Shown here piece by piece: positions 1 through 8,685 of a DNA stretch of 20,435 nucleotides. The translations under genes were made by a program, and so were the position numbers. The stretch lies in the IMG/VR virus record IMGVR_UViG_3300034118_000179, positions 1 to 20,435 of that record; one strand, given 5' to 3'. The notes beneath the pieces are model-generated. The model saw nothing but the letters and a program-made list of their open reading frames with translations, ran no database searches and had not been told where the DNA came from. The stretch comes from a virus. The number at the start of each line of letters is the position of its first letter. Position 1 is the first letter of the stretch.

Positions 1-1573
1 GATACCAGCGGTTGATCCGGCTCAAAACGCGCAGCACGCGGCCCTGAGACTCGTGTAAACGGGCATGGATGGACGAGAAAACGGCTGCACCCTGCTCAAT
101 CAGCGCCTGGGTGGTGCCAACTGGGGTGTTGCTGTTGACATCGGCAATCTTTTCCTCGGCGGTGGTCACCACACCCTTGGCGGCGCTCGTCAACCAGCCC
201 AAAAGCTGGAAAAGTACCGGCGATGGAGGATTGAACGGCATGGGCATGGCAATCTTGCGCACGTCGTCAACCCCCGGAGCGCCTTCAATCTCCACAACCT
301 GGGTCACTTCGATCTCTTGGGACTGGCCAGAGATTTTGCCGCCCTTGAGCTTTAGGAGCGTCGCAGCGTTGTTGATGTGGGCTGAGTCCAGCAAGGCCCT
401 CAAAGCGCCTGTAAGGGCCGCTGAGAGGCCGCCAATCAGTTGTGGCAGGCCAACTGCGTATGCCCCACGCCATGGGATGAACTTGAACTCGATCACCCAG
501 TCCAATTTGGTGTAAGTGTCGTCGCCTTCTTCCCAATTTCGGTACAGGCCGATCACGTCAGTCGACAGGTCGTCGATCATCAGGATGTACGGGGCCATCT
601 CGCCCTTGGTGACAGGGTCGTCCTCCAGTTCCAGCCATGTGTAAATGTGGTACACCCGGCGAACAGCGTCCTCGTTGTCGTTTTGGGACTTGCCTTCGAT
701 CTTGTTCGTGGCCTTTTGCGCCCCAGTCATCTCTGGGTCCATCGTGGCACGAGACAAAACCGTGTCGCGGTAAAGGCCAGAGTCAACGCGGCGCTTGTAA
801 TCCCAGTCCGAAATGTCTTCAACCTCGGTAAAACGCTCTGCGGTGTAGAAATTTCCCGCCGCAAAGGGCAAAAGCACGTTGTCGATGGGCAAAAACTGAG
901 CGCAGGGACGGCGCTTTTTTTGGTCGTACCAGAGCTTGAGGTACTGCGACCCGCCTAAAGGCAACTGGGTCAGCATCTGCTCTTGCTCGTCGCGGAATTC
1001 CTCAATCTGCTCGGTCAACTGCCAGTTCATGAAGTCGCGCTTGCGCTCGGCAATCGTCGTCTTGTCCTCAGTCACGTCGCCCAGGATCTTGGTTTTGGTC
1101 GGGCCGTCAGGCGGGAACATCTCCTTGATGGCCCTGGCCGCAAAGTCGATGCAAGTCTCGGCCATCACGGGGTGAACAACCTTGGATGCACCGTTGAAGT
1201 TCGCACCACCTGGGGCGTCATTGCCCATTCCAGTGCGCTTGATGCCCTCCTCGTATTGTTTGTCACGCTGCTTGCGGGCGTCCTTGTCCTTCTCGACAAG
1301 CTCAATGTAGCGCAGGGCAAGCGCACTCAGGTCGTAGTCCTGAATCAGGTCGCTGTCGGACAGGTTCTGGTAGAAGTCTTCGTCCTCCATCGGCCCCTTG
1401 GTGTCTAGGGTGACCACTACAGAGCCATCAGGAAGCTCCTCAAGCTCAGAGTCCAGCAAGTCAGGCATGTCGACGACCTGGGCCACCTCCTCGCCACCGG
1501 CCTCCTCGTCTTGGTTGGGATTGCCGTCAATGAAGCGGTTGAACTCTGGGTCTATCGGGAATTGCGTGGCCAT
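1..1573 (-). CDS. Phage portal protein (3' end outside window)
   Basis: Portal proteins form the dodecameric ring at one head vertex through which the terminase pumps DNA. About 524 residues are readable from the ATG at 1573 with no stop before the window edge. The N-terminus is acidic (many D/E in residues 15-60). It is followed by a helical, charged stretch (EKDKDARKQRDKQYEEGIKR), a GGANFNGASKVVHPVMAET segment and a FPPDGPTKTKI segment. The later YLKLWYDQKKRRPCAQFLPI and WRGAYAVGLPQLI patterns are typical of P22-type/podoviral portals. An AAGGA ribosome binding site lies just upstream of the ATG, and the gene follows the mosaic protein by 13 bp. Family assignment rests on recognition of the sequence pattern and on the terminase-portal context; the exact portal subfamily is uncertain. 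Confidence 0.82.
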   Translation of the reverse strand, partial: MATQFPIDPEFNRFIDGNPNQDEEAGGEEVAQVVDMPDLLDSELEELPDGSVVVTLDTKGPMEDEDFYQNLSDSDLIQDYDLSALALRYIELVEKDKDARKQRDKQYEEGIKRTGMGNDAPGGANFNGASKVVHPVMAETCIDFAARAIKEMFPPDGPTKTKILGDVTEDKTTIAERKRDFMNWQLTEQIEEFRDEQEQMLTQLPLGGSQYLKLWYDQKKRRPCAQFLPIDNVLLPFAAGNFYTAERFTEVEDISDWDYKRRVDSGLYRDTVLSRATMDPEMTGAQKATNKIEGKSQNDNEDAVRRVYHIYTWLELEDDPVTKGEMAPYILMIDDLSTDVIGLYRNWEEGDDTYTKLDWVIEFKFIPWRGAYAVGLPQLIGGLSAALTGALRALLDSAHINNAATLLKLKGGKISGQSQEIEVTQVVEIEGAPGVDDVRKIAMPMPFNPPSPVLFQLLGWLTSAAKGVVTTAEEKIADVNSNTPVGTTQALIEQGAAVFSSIHARLHESQGRVLRVLSRINRWY

Positions 1574-1586
1574 GTTTGTTCCTTGA

Positions 1587-4500
1587 TCAGTCGTGGCAGC
1601 CGCACAACTTGTTTACTGTAGACAGGCCGCTGACAGCCCCGCCTTTTTTTCTGCCGGTGTACTGCTTCATCAACTCCTCGTACATCTTCATCTCGTCGAT
1701 ATACTGCTGGTCGATTCTCTCTCGCGGGCCAAGCAACTTCATCATGTTGAACTCTTGGACGCCAGGAGTCAGTTGGCTGCGAGCGTACGCCGTGGTGTCG
1801 GGGAATGCAATCTCATACGGCGTGGGGTACTTGTTCTGTAAAATCAACTTACCAGTAATGTCTGTGTCGTATGTGGGGTGAGCAGACTCGCCCCTTCGAA
1901 GCACTGCCCCTGGAGTCATTTGGCCAACCGAGAACCCACTCACGCCAGTCTCAAGGTTGCGCAACTGAGGGTGCGTGATCGCTGCAACAACATCCAGGCC
2001 GTTGGGCAAGCCCAGCGTGTCGGTGATTGTCGGCTTTGTCAGAGTCTCGGCAATATGCTTCCTCAGCTTGGAGTTGAGTTGCGATTGCAGCAGAACATCT
2101 ATAGGGTCTTCAAACCCCTTGAAGCCTGGAAAATCACCATACTTTGGTGAACCTTTACGAATTAACTCGTTCAACTGCTCCATCTTGCTCCGGTCAAGTC
2201 GCTCTGGACGCTGAATTGCAAGCAGCGAGTCAAGATTGTGGAGGGCAAAGTTTGCTGAGTCGGACGCCATCTTGATGTATTTGCCAAGCACGGGCGCGTC
2301 GTAAAGCTCAGACAGCGCGTTGACGTTGTTTTGCACTGGCGTAGCCGCATCTGCATTTGAGGCCCAGAAAACCTCATCGTTGCCAAACCTGGGGCCGCCA
2401 AAGAGTGGCACAGGCTGGTCTGGCGTGATGTCGCCCACCTGGGTCAACTCAACGGTAGGCTTGGTGTTTTCGGTCAGGCTGCCCCGTTTGGCAACACCAC
2501 CCAGTGAGGCGTCGCCAGGAACGCCAACCATCGCGTAGTCCTTGAAATTCTCGTAGTCGATAGGAGGAACGTCTCTTTCCGGAACGACGTTGCGCGTCAC
2601 CAGCGGGATGGACTGCTCACGCTCAAACTGCTTGCGGGACTTGCCAGCAGGGTTGGTGGTCAACTTGGGATTCTGGCGAACAAAGTCACCTGTCATCTGC
2701 TCTGCCATACGTTGGGCAATCGGGCGGATGTCTTCTTTGCCCTTGGGTTCTGCGCGAGGAAAGACCAGGGGGTGATCAACCTTCTCCTTCTTCAACAGCT
2801 TCTTCAACACCTCTTTCATTACCCCGGCTTCAGTGTCAGTAGAAGCGCCGCCAGCAATGAGAGCCGCTCCAGCCTTGCGTGCAATTTTCCCCCCAGGCAC
2901 AAGCATCATTCCAACATCAACTGCGTCCTGCGGGAGAAGTAAGTCAACACCCACTTGAGACGCCTGCTTGACGGCCTTTTTGGTTTCTTCTGAACTGGGA
3001 GTGGCGCGTTGCTTAGGGTAAATGCCAAAGGCAGCACCACCGCCAGCCATCTTGACTGGGCCACCGTGGGCAAGACCCTCATCAGAGCCAATGATGTTGC
3101 CCCTTGCGTCGTACTTCAAGCGCTTACCCTCCGGCGCAACAGCATTGTGCAACCTTTGGATGTCCTCCCCTGTCAGCCATTCATTGTTTGGAACAGGTTG
3201 ACCACTTGCCTCAATTGCACGTTGTTCGTTTAGGTTGAACACATCACTGTAGCGGCGCAAGCCAGCATTTCTTGCATCACCAACATCTGACCAATTACCG
3301 CCCTTAACAAAATCTTGTATATACGGCAAATAATCTTCTTTAGGAGCGGCGTTTTGCTTGCCTTTGATTTGGGTGATACGAGGAGCAAGCGACTCGGGTT
3401 CCGGTATTCCTTGGCTGGCTCTCCACCACTCAGCAAAAGTTACTTTAGGACTTACCGTGCCATCGTTTTGGCCTGCAATATATTTGTTTTGCTGAATGTA
3501 ATAGTCATCCCCAATGGGGCGCTGATTTCCAAAAAAACCGCGATCACGATGCGTTGGGCCAACCTCAACTGTTGCATGAGGTGCGCCCTTTGGATCAACC
3601 AACGAGTAAACCTTGGCCTTGCCTTCTTTAATGGCCTCCCAGCCTCCGTGTCCATAGCCTAGACTGCCTGAGTCCCCAGACGCCTCCATCCAATCAGGAT
3701 GCCCCTTTGGTGGCTCGTAGCCGCGCACAGAGTGGCCCATTGCTTCTGACTCAGAGGCAAACGATCCAGGCTTGTTAAGCTCAACCCAACGATATCCTTC
3801 TGGATATTCCTTGTAAACAGGCAAGCCCTCACGTTGGGCGGCGCGAGATGCGGTCATCTTGGCCGCAAGCTCTTGGTCATAGTCGTAGGTGCGGCGCACG
3901 GCCTGCTCCATGCTGACCTTGTTTAACTGCTCAGGACGAATGCGGCCAGAGGCAACGTCTTGGCGCAGCACATCCATAATGTGATCAAAGCCAAGCTCAG
4001 AGACATCTGCCTGTCGAGCGCGGTATACCGATTGGTTAGGGTCCAACTTAGACAGCCAGGGGTTGGCCGCCAGCATTTCTTTGTTTGCAACAATGGGTGC
4101 GGTAATTTGAATTGACTCGTCTGCAAGGTTCTCCCAACCTCGCCCAGCTTCAGTGCGAGCCATGCCTGCACCGGGAAAACCTTCGCTTCGCCTGATGGCC
4201 TCCATAGACTCAGACAGCCACTGCCCCCTGTTCATTGCGTCTGCTGGTAGATGAGTGATGCCCTCCTCAGCCAGCTTTCGCACCGGGTCTTCAGGCGTTG
4301 CCATTTCCTTCTTAACGTAGTTGCCAAGGTTGCGATCAACCCATTGGTCAATAGCAGCCTCTTTTTTGGTCTCGTCTAATTGATAAAGAACCCTGTCAAT
4401 TTGGTCCTTGTTCAATGATGGATCTGACAACAAAGCCTCATGCTTTGGAATTCTTTGGGCCGGAGTTTCGCCCGCAATTGTTCGCGTCTTAAGCGGATCA

Positions 4501-5867
4501 AGCGCCTTCTCTACGCTACCAGCAATCCAGTTTCCACCCTTGGGTTTAATTACGCGAGGAGCGGCAGCAGCCGACGCCTTGGCAAACTCCGTTGCCCCGT
4601 GCCTGATGGCCCCAGGAAGCGCTCCAGCGACCCTCAATGGCGATCCTGGACCCAAGTAGAACCCACCAGCCAACTGGCCAGCCCCGGACGCTGCACGGCT
4701 CACAGGAGCCTCTGACCTGAACGGCAGGCGCTTCTCAATGTCCTCGGACGTTGGCAGGAATGTCGGGGAATCCTTGCCGGTGATCAACTCATACGGCAGG
4801 CGGGCAAATGACTCGATGTCTCCAGGAGCACCAAGCACGCCAGAGACAAAGCCACGGGCCAGATCCACCGGCACGTTCTTGGCCGCCTCGCGGTCTTGAT
4901 TGGCCCGGCGAGGCTTCATCTGCGGGAAGACGCCAAAGGCAGCGCCACCCTTGTCCATGTGAACCTCACCACCGGCGGCCTTGCTCAACTTGACGCCCTG
5001 CACGTCAGACCCCTTTGGGGCGACGAACAGCTTCTCATACACATCATGCGGCTCACTGCGGCCAACACGAACTTGGCCAACAACATCACCCAGGCCAAAC
5101 AAGTCGCCACGGCTTCTGGGCCGCAGCGTTGGGTTTGCGCCCGTGCCCGTATTCCAAAGTTCAGCGGGGCTGGCGTACTCTGTCGCCAATCCATACTTGT
5201 GGCCAACGTCACCCTTCTCAATGGTCGCCAGGAAGTTCAGGTCGTTGAGCAACGGGTCACCGCCCTCGGGCTTGAACAGCCCCTTGCGCACTAAGTTGCT
5301 CTTGGTGAAAGCGCCGGTCTTGGGGTCAAGCTGCTCGATGCCCGCCTCGCCCTTGGCCGACATCATGGGCCTGTTGGTCTTGGGATCAATGACCACGCCC
5401 AGCTCGTTCATGATGCGGGAGTCCAGCACCTCGCCTGTCCTTGGGTCAATGAATGCGCCCGAAGGGAAGTCCTCACGCCGCTTGCCAGTCTTGTCCAGCA
5501 CGCGCTCGACGAGCTTTTGTTGGCCAGGGAATTTGTCAGGGTTCAGGAACCACCGATTGGGCACGGGAAGAATGGGTGATCGGCCCTCCTCGCCCATCTT
5601 GGCCACCATGCCACTGATTTCCTTGTAGGTCGGCTCGGCAGCAGCCGTGGCCTTGCTTGCGCCCTTGAGGAGCCTGGAGATACCACCGGCTTGCATATGA
5701 ACGTCACCACCAGCAGCGTACTGCTTGACCTTGCGATCCCACACATGCTCCCGTCCCTTGTACTGGAGCGGAACACCACCACCAGCCGCAGCCCACTCCT
5801 GAAAAGACTGCTTCTTGGAAACCGAATCGGTTCCGCTTGGCTTTGACTTGGGTTTATTGCTGGCCAT
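1587..5867 (-). CDS. Large mosaic (polyvalent-type) phage protein with PcfJ-like domain
   Basis: A 1426-aa protein. I start it at ATG 5867 (MASNKPKSK) because AGAAAGG lies 8 nt upstream; the in-frame ATG at 5900 has no such site. The start overlaps the previous gene by 14 bp. A glycine-rich linker motif recurs at residues about 50-62 (AAGGDVHMQAGG), 297-315 (AAGGEVHMDKGGAAFGVFP), 933-951 (AHGGPVKMAGGGAAFGIYP) and 1407-1414 (KKGGAVSG), dividing the chain into modules. Residues about 680-860 look like the PcfJ-like domain of large polyvalent proteins: YRWVEL, MGHSVRGY, KVYSLVDPKGAPHATVEV, ITQIKGKQN, YIQDFV. The first module (about 90-295) contains YGLATEYASPAELWN and is unrecognised, as is the C-terminal 450 residues. 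Its place next to the portal suggests a virion-associated or co-injected protein. The function is unknown and no enzymatic residues can be named with confidence. Confidence 0.85.
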   Translation of the reverse strand: MASNKPKSKPSGTDSVSKKQSFQEWAAAGGGVPLQYKGREHVWDRKVKQYAAGGDVHMQAGGISRLLKGASKATAAAEPTYKEISGMVAKMGEEGRSPILPVPNRWFLNPDKFPGQQKLVERVLDKTGKRREDFPSGAFIDPRTGEVLDSRIMNELGVVIDPKTNRPMMSAKGEAGIEQLDPKTGAFTKSNLVRKGLFKPEGGDPLLNDLNFLATIEKGDVGHKYGLATEYASPAELWNTGTGANPTLRPRSRGDLFGLGDVVGQVRVGRSEPHDVYEKLFVAPKGSDVQGVKLSKAAGGEVHMDKGGAAFGVFPQMKPRRANQDREAAKNVPVDLARGFVSGVLGAPGDIESFARLPYELITGKDSPTFLPTSEDIEKRLPFRSEAPVSRAASGAGQLAGGFYLGPGSPLRVAGALPGAIRHGATEFAKASAAAAPRVIKPKGGNWIAGSVEKALDPLKTRTIAGETPAQRIPKHEALLSDPSLNKDQIDRVLYQLDETKKEAAIDQWVDRNLGNYVKKEMATPEDPVRKLAEEGITHLPADAMNRGQWLSESMEAIRRSEGFPGAGMARTEAGRGWENLADESIQITAPIVANKEMLAANPWLSKLDPNQSVYRARQADVSELGFDHIMDVLRQDVASGRIRPEQLNKVSMEQAVRRTYDYDQELAAKMTASRAAQREGLPVYKEYPEGYRWVELNKPGSFASESEAMGHSVRGYEPPKGHPDWMEASGDSGSLGYGHGGWEAIKEGKAKVYSLVDPKGAPHATVEVGPTHRDRGFFGNQRPIGDDYYIQQNKYIAGQNDGTVSPKVTFAEWWRASQGIPEPESLAPRITQIKGKQNAAPKEDYLPYIQDFVKGGNWSDVGDARNAGLRRYSDVFNLNEQRAIEASGQPVPNNEWLTGEDIQRLHNAVAPEGKRLKYDARGNIIGSDEGLAHGGPVKMAGGGAAFGIYPKQRATPSSEETKKAVKQASQVGVDLLLPQDAVDVGMMLVPGGKIARKAGAALIAGGASTDTEAGVMKEVLKKLLKKEKVDHPLVFPRAEPKGKEDIRPIAQRMAEQMTGDFVRQNPKLTTNPAGKSRKQFEREQSIPLVTRNVVPERDVPPIDYENFKDYAMVGVPGDASLGGVAKRGSLTENTKPTVELTQVGDITPDQPVPLFGGPRFGNDEVFWASNADAATPVQNNVNALSELYDAPVLGKYIKMASDSANFALHNLDSLLAIQRPERLDRSKMEQLNELIRKGSPKYGDFPGFKGFEDPIDVLLQSQLNSKLRKHIAETLTKPTITDTLGLPNGLDVVAAITHPQLRNLETGVSGFSVGQMTPGAVLRRGESAHPTYDTDITGKLILQNKYPTPYEIAFPDTTAYARSQLTPGVQEFNMMKLLGPRERIDQQYIDEMKMYEELMKQYTGRKKGGAVSGLSTVNKLCGCHD
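5820..5832. repeat. 13-bp palindrome copy, AACCGAATCGGTT
   Basis: Perfect copy inside the 5' end of the mosaic-protein gene (coding T-D-S-V), 33-45 bp after its start codon. It is a position where a bound protein could block transcription into the virion genes. Confidence 0.65.
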
Positions 5868-6222
5868 GCTCGTCGCCTTTCTGAGGTATGACGGCATCAT
5901 AAACGGTGGGCTGTGTCAAGTCCATCCGCTGGTCCAGCCATACGTTGAACACGCGCAGTGCCCATTCCTTGTCGATTGGCTCACCCCAACGGCTGCACAA
6001 CTCGAAGCGGTTGGCGCACATCTCTACCTTGGGTTTAGCTTGCATGGAGGTCTTTCGCTGGACGTTGACGCACATAGAGCAAATAGGCTTGCCCATCGGG
6101 TCGTTAAAGATCTGCTGCTTGAGCTTGCTCAGGCCGCCGGTGCTGTACATCCGACAAAGCGTGTCCTTGCCATCCCAGTAGTGGGCGGCAGACTTGGCCT
6201 TCAATGGGTTGAGGAGGTACAC
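5854..6222 (-). CDS. Cysteine-rich phage protein of unknown function
   Basis: A 122-aa protein starting at GTG 6222 (MYLLNPLKAK); the first in-frame ATG would remove about 24 residues. AGGGG lies about 5 nt upstream of the GTG. Cysteines are arranged as C-x2-C (ICSMC) and, about 20 residues later, C-x6-C (MCANRFELC), with another at TLCRMY. This could be a small zinc-binding fold of the kind seen in phage proteins beside the packaging genes. It is the first gene after the 379-bp non-coding gap, and its end overlaps the start of the mosaic protein, so the two are probably co-translated. I do not recognise the family and assign no function. Confidence 0.7.
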   Translation of the reverse strand: MYLLNPLKAKSAAHYWDGKDTLCRMYSTGGLSKLKQQIFNDPMGKPICSMCVNVQRKTSMQAKPKVEMCANRFELCSRWGEPIDKEWALRVFNVWLDQRMDLTQPTVYDAVIPQKGDEHGQQ

Positions 6223-6601
6223 GTTAACCCCTAGCCTTATTAAATTTCACCCAAAGACCCCCCTACCCCATGAAGGAGCAGAGAGGGAAGGTGCTTCACC
6301 CCTGTCAAGCAGGATCATCATGTGACGGGTTGGGCACCGTCTACCCCTCGGCTTGATGATTCGACCAGCCGCACGGATTATTCGGGAACTGCCCCCTAGC
6401 CTTGCGGCATACCGTGTACGCTTTTCTTCCGCGCCACCACGACTGAGGTGCTTGCTAACGTGCGGAGTACGGCTGTGGTCGTGAACGCAAAAAGCCGTTA
6501 CTACTGCACTGGGTCGCGCCCTCCCGTAGGAGGCCAATGCATGAGTAACGGCTTTCAACTGTTGTGCGCGACCACAACAACTGGTTTGTACCACAGCCAG
6601 A
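6223..6601 (-). ncRNA. Candidate structured RNA between terminase and virion genes
   Basis: A 379-bp stretch with no credible gene, dense in nested inverted repeats. Perfect pairings (plus coordinates): 6491-6502 with 6544-6555 (12 bp, AAAGCCGTTACT); 6560-6566 with 6573-6579 (7 bp); 6471-6479 with 6590-6598 (9 bp); 6520-6524 with 6529-6533 (CGTA loop); 6459-6465 with 6369-6375 (7 bp); 6314-6320 with 6354-6360 enclosing 6324-6328 with 6337-6341; 6301-6304 with 6310-6313. The loop 6567-6572 (CGCGAC) is complementary to 6513-6518 (GTCGCG), which would make a pseudoknot. Two stems gain an extra G.U pair only when read as minus-strand RNA (6490/6556 and 6559/6580), matching the direction of the operon. 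The 12-bp stem ends in GGCTTTTTG on that strand, so part may act as a terminator. No Rfam class was recognised. Confidence 0.45.
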
Positions 6602-8020
6602 TCAGATTGCATAGGGATTAACCCTACGAACTCTGCCGGTATCTGCAAAGTCGTCCTCGTCCCAGTCCTCGTCAGGCGGCGGGTCGATGTCCAACCACCC
6701 GGCATCCCTCAGATACCGCAACGCCTGGGTGCAGGCGTCCACAAGGTCGTCGTGGGTCGTCTCAGGGAAGCTACAGATCTGGCTGACGAACCCCTCGGCC
6801 CAGTCCTTGACGTAGCCCTTCCTGTGGTCTGACTCAGGAATCCACACCCGCCCACGGGCGATCACGTTGGACACAATGTTCAGCCGCTGCATCTTGTCAG
6901 CCCGGCCAGGGTTGTACGCCCGCACGGGAAGGTGGGCACGCTGGAGGTCTTGGATCAAGCTGATGCCAGCCGACTTGTCCTCGATCAGCAGCAAGTCGAC
7001 CCGCTTCCTGTCCTTGCCCTCACCGAAGACCGTCTCGTACTCCTCAATGACCTTTGGACGCAGATCCGGGTACTGGAGCCTCTCCTGCCAGCAATCAATC
7101 ACCATCGCGCTCATAGGCCCGTCCTGGGGCTTGAAAATGCCAAAGGTGATCGAGGCCGTCGGATCGTTCTGCACCTTCTCTGAGGTGGCAACGTCATACG
7201 ATTGCAGGATGTACTCAAACCTGGGGAAGGGACGCCCTGCTGGCCAGAGCTTGAACATCTCCCGCTTGACGATCCCGCCCTCCTCGGGGTCAATGATCTC
7301 AGCGTAGATCTCCTGCCTGCCCAGCTTCGTGCCCTCGTAAGCCAGAATCTGTTTCCTAAAGTTGTCCGACAAATTCTTCAGGTTGGCATACGTCGAGGCG
7401 GTGGTCAGCACCACATCGTCACCCTCCCGGCCCATCAGATCAATGATCAGATCCTTTGGCCTGGGCGTAGTGGTGACAATCATGCGGGTGCGCTTGCCCA
7501 GGCGCATGCCGAACTGGATCTGGTCCCACGCCTCTTGGATGTACTCCCACGCAGCAAGCTCGTCGCACCAGCCCCCATGGAACTGCGGCCCCCTGAAGCG
7601 CTCAGGCTCGGACGCGGGAATACCCTTGATCAGGCTGCCGTTGGTTAGGCGCAGTTCGTGGGCGGTCTTGTTGTAGTCGGCCACCAGTGACTTAGGGATG
7701 ATCGTCATGAGGCCGCTGTCGCCCTCAAAGCACGTAGCCCTTACGTCAGCCGACGTAGGGGCGGCGACGAGCCAGCGCGTCCCAGGCTGCTCATAGGCCC
7801 ACCACGCGATCTGCTCGGCGGCTGTACGGGTCTTGCCAGCCCCACGGCCTGCCAGCATCAACCAGATGGACCACCAGTCGCCGGGCGGCAGGGTCTGGTG
7901 CAGGTGCTGGGTGGAGAACCAACTCATTCTCCAGGCCCACGCAAGCCGGTACTCGGGACTGGCCTGCGCGAGGGCTTTCTGCACCTCGGGGTCAGTCACG
8001 ATAGCCGCGATGTCACTCAT
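6602..8020 (-). CDS. terL: Terminase large subunit (packaging ATPase and nuclease)
   Basis: A 472-aa DNA-packaging motor protein that cuts concatemeric DNA and pumps it through the portal. The ATPase half has Walker A GRGAGKT at residues 58-64, Walker B WCDE at 151-154 and the coupling motif IVTTTPRP at about 181-188. The C-terminal RNase H-like nuclease has acidic positions in SYDVA (D276), LLIEDKSAG (E347/D348) and HDDLVD (D424/D425). The length fits the Terminase_6 type. ATG 8020 overlaps the small-subunit stop by 8 bp (ATGAGTGA), so the two are probably coupled. The last codons contain AGGGTTAATCCCT (6613-6625), a variant of the gene-end motif seen at three other genes. The 379-bp structured gap follows directly. 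Confidence 0.95.
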   Translation of the reverse strand: MSDIAAIVTDPEVQKALAQASPEYRLAWAWRMSWFSTQHLHQTLPPGDWWSIWLMLAGRGAGKTRTAAEQIAWWAYEQPGTRWLVAAPTSADVRATCFEGDSGLMTIIPKSLVADYNKTAHELRLTNGSLIKGIPASEPERFRGPQFHGGWCDELAAWEYIQEAWDQIQFGMRLGKRTRMIVTTTPRPKDLIIDLMGREGDDVVLTTASTYANLKNLSDNFRKQILAYEGTKLGRQEIYAEIIDPEEGGIVKREMFKLWPAGRPFPRFEYILQSYDVATSEKVQNDPTASITFGIFKPQDGPMSAMVIDCWQERLQYPDLRPKVIEEYETVFGEGKDRKRVDLLLIEDKSAGISLIQDLQRAHLPVRAYNPGRADKMQRLNIVSNVIARGRVWIPESDHRKGYVKDWAEGFVSQICSFPETTHDDLVDACTQALRYLRDAGWLDIDPPPDEDWDEDDFADTGRVRRVNPYAI

Positions 8021-8642
8021 TGGCGTCGACTTGTTTGGTCAACTCGATGTTCTTAAGAATCGTGGCCAGATAGGTGTCAGCTTCGGACTGGATCTCAACC
8101 TTCAGCGGATTCTTAGGATCACCGCCAAGCGCAACCTTGTTGCCATACTTAGCAGGATTCCAGCAGGCCAACAGCTTCAGCCGGGTCTCGATCTGGAGCT
8201 TTCTGTGGCCAAGCATGTCCTCCTCGGTCACCGTCACGCTGTCCTCACCCTCACCTGCGCCTGAGCTGAAAACCTTCTTCTGGCCAAGGTGCTGCGTGTT
8301 GGCAATCTCAAGAGCTTCCTCAGCCAATGCGTCGTAACCAATGTCACGCGCATGCGCGAGGCGTGAAGCAAAGGCAGGCTTCTCTACCGCCCAGTTGTAC
8401 ACAGTCCGCCAGCTTGGCATCCCATCCATACGGCACACCCTGCGCAGGTTTACCCCGTCCGCTACCAATGCGCAGATCTCTTCTGCTATCTCTTCGGTGT
8501 ATTTGGACCCTGACCCCTTTGGTGCTCCTATCTTTTTTGGAGCCTTAAAGACGTTTTCTTGTGTGGCAGCACCCCTGGCCTTAGTCTTGGGCTTCGGGGC
8601 TGCTGTAGCTCGTTTTGATGGCTTTGCGGCGGTTTCTGGCAT
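8013..8642 (-). CDS. terS: Terminase small subunit-like protein
   Basis: A 209-aa protein from ATG 8642 (MPETAAKPSK), chosen because GAGGA lies 8 nt upstream. A longer TTG-initiated form from 8705 would overlap the preceding gene and lacks support. The first 50 residues are Lys/Ala/Pro-rich and probably disordered. Next comes a helix-turn-helix region (YTEEIAEEICALVADGVNLR, then MPSWRTVYNWAVEKPAF) typical of phage small terminase subunits, followed by HARDIGYDALAEEALEIA and the characteristic LGHRKLQIETRLKLLACWNP / AKYGNKVALGG segment. Such proteins recognise the packaging-initiation site and regulate the large subunit. Its position directly upstream of terL agrees. Confidence in the family is high; the exact Pfam name was not checked. 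Confidence 0.88.
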   Translation of the reverse strand: MPETAAKPSKRATAAPKPKTKARGAATQENVFKAPKKIGAPKGSGSKYTEEIAEEICALVADGVNLRRVCRMDGMPSWRTVYNWAVEKPAFASRLAHARDIGYDALAEEALEIANTQHLGQKKVFSSGAGEGEDSVTVTEEDMLGHRKLQIETRLKLLACWNPAKYGNKVALGGDPKNPLKVEIQSEADTYLATILKNIELTKQVDANE

Positions 8643-8685
8643 GACCGTAGTCCTCGTCCGTTTAGATGAGGCGAATGTTACCAAC

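Noticed and set aside
4981-5628. Long plus-strand open frame (215 aa) opposite the mosaic-protein gene
   Set aside because: It lies inside a convincing 1426-aa gene, has a low-complexity Ser/Pro/Leu-rich composition and no ribosome binding site.
6349-6375. tRNA T-arm-like text (GGTCGAATC) in the structured gap
   Set aside because: The bases around the loop do not form the 5-bp T stem, and no acceptor or anticodon stem could be built.
6300-6380. Hammerhead-type ribozyme core
   Set aside because: TGATGAT resembles part of the CUGAUGA box, but no matching GAAA box and three-stem junction are present.
6247-6705. 152-aa minus-strand frame across the terminase end and the structured gap
   Set aside because: It runs through the terminase C-terminus in another frame, is Arg/Ser-rich with no domain, and the inverted repeats explain the sequence better.
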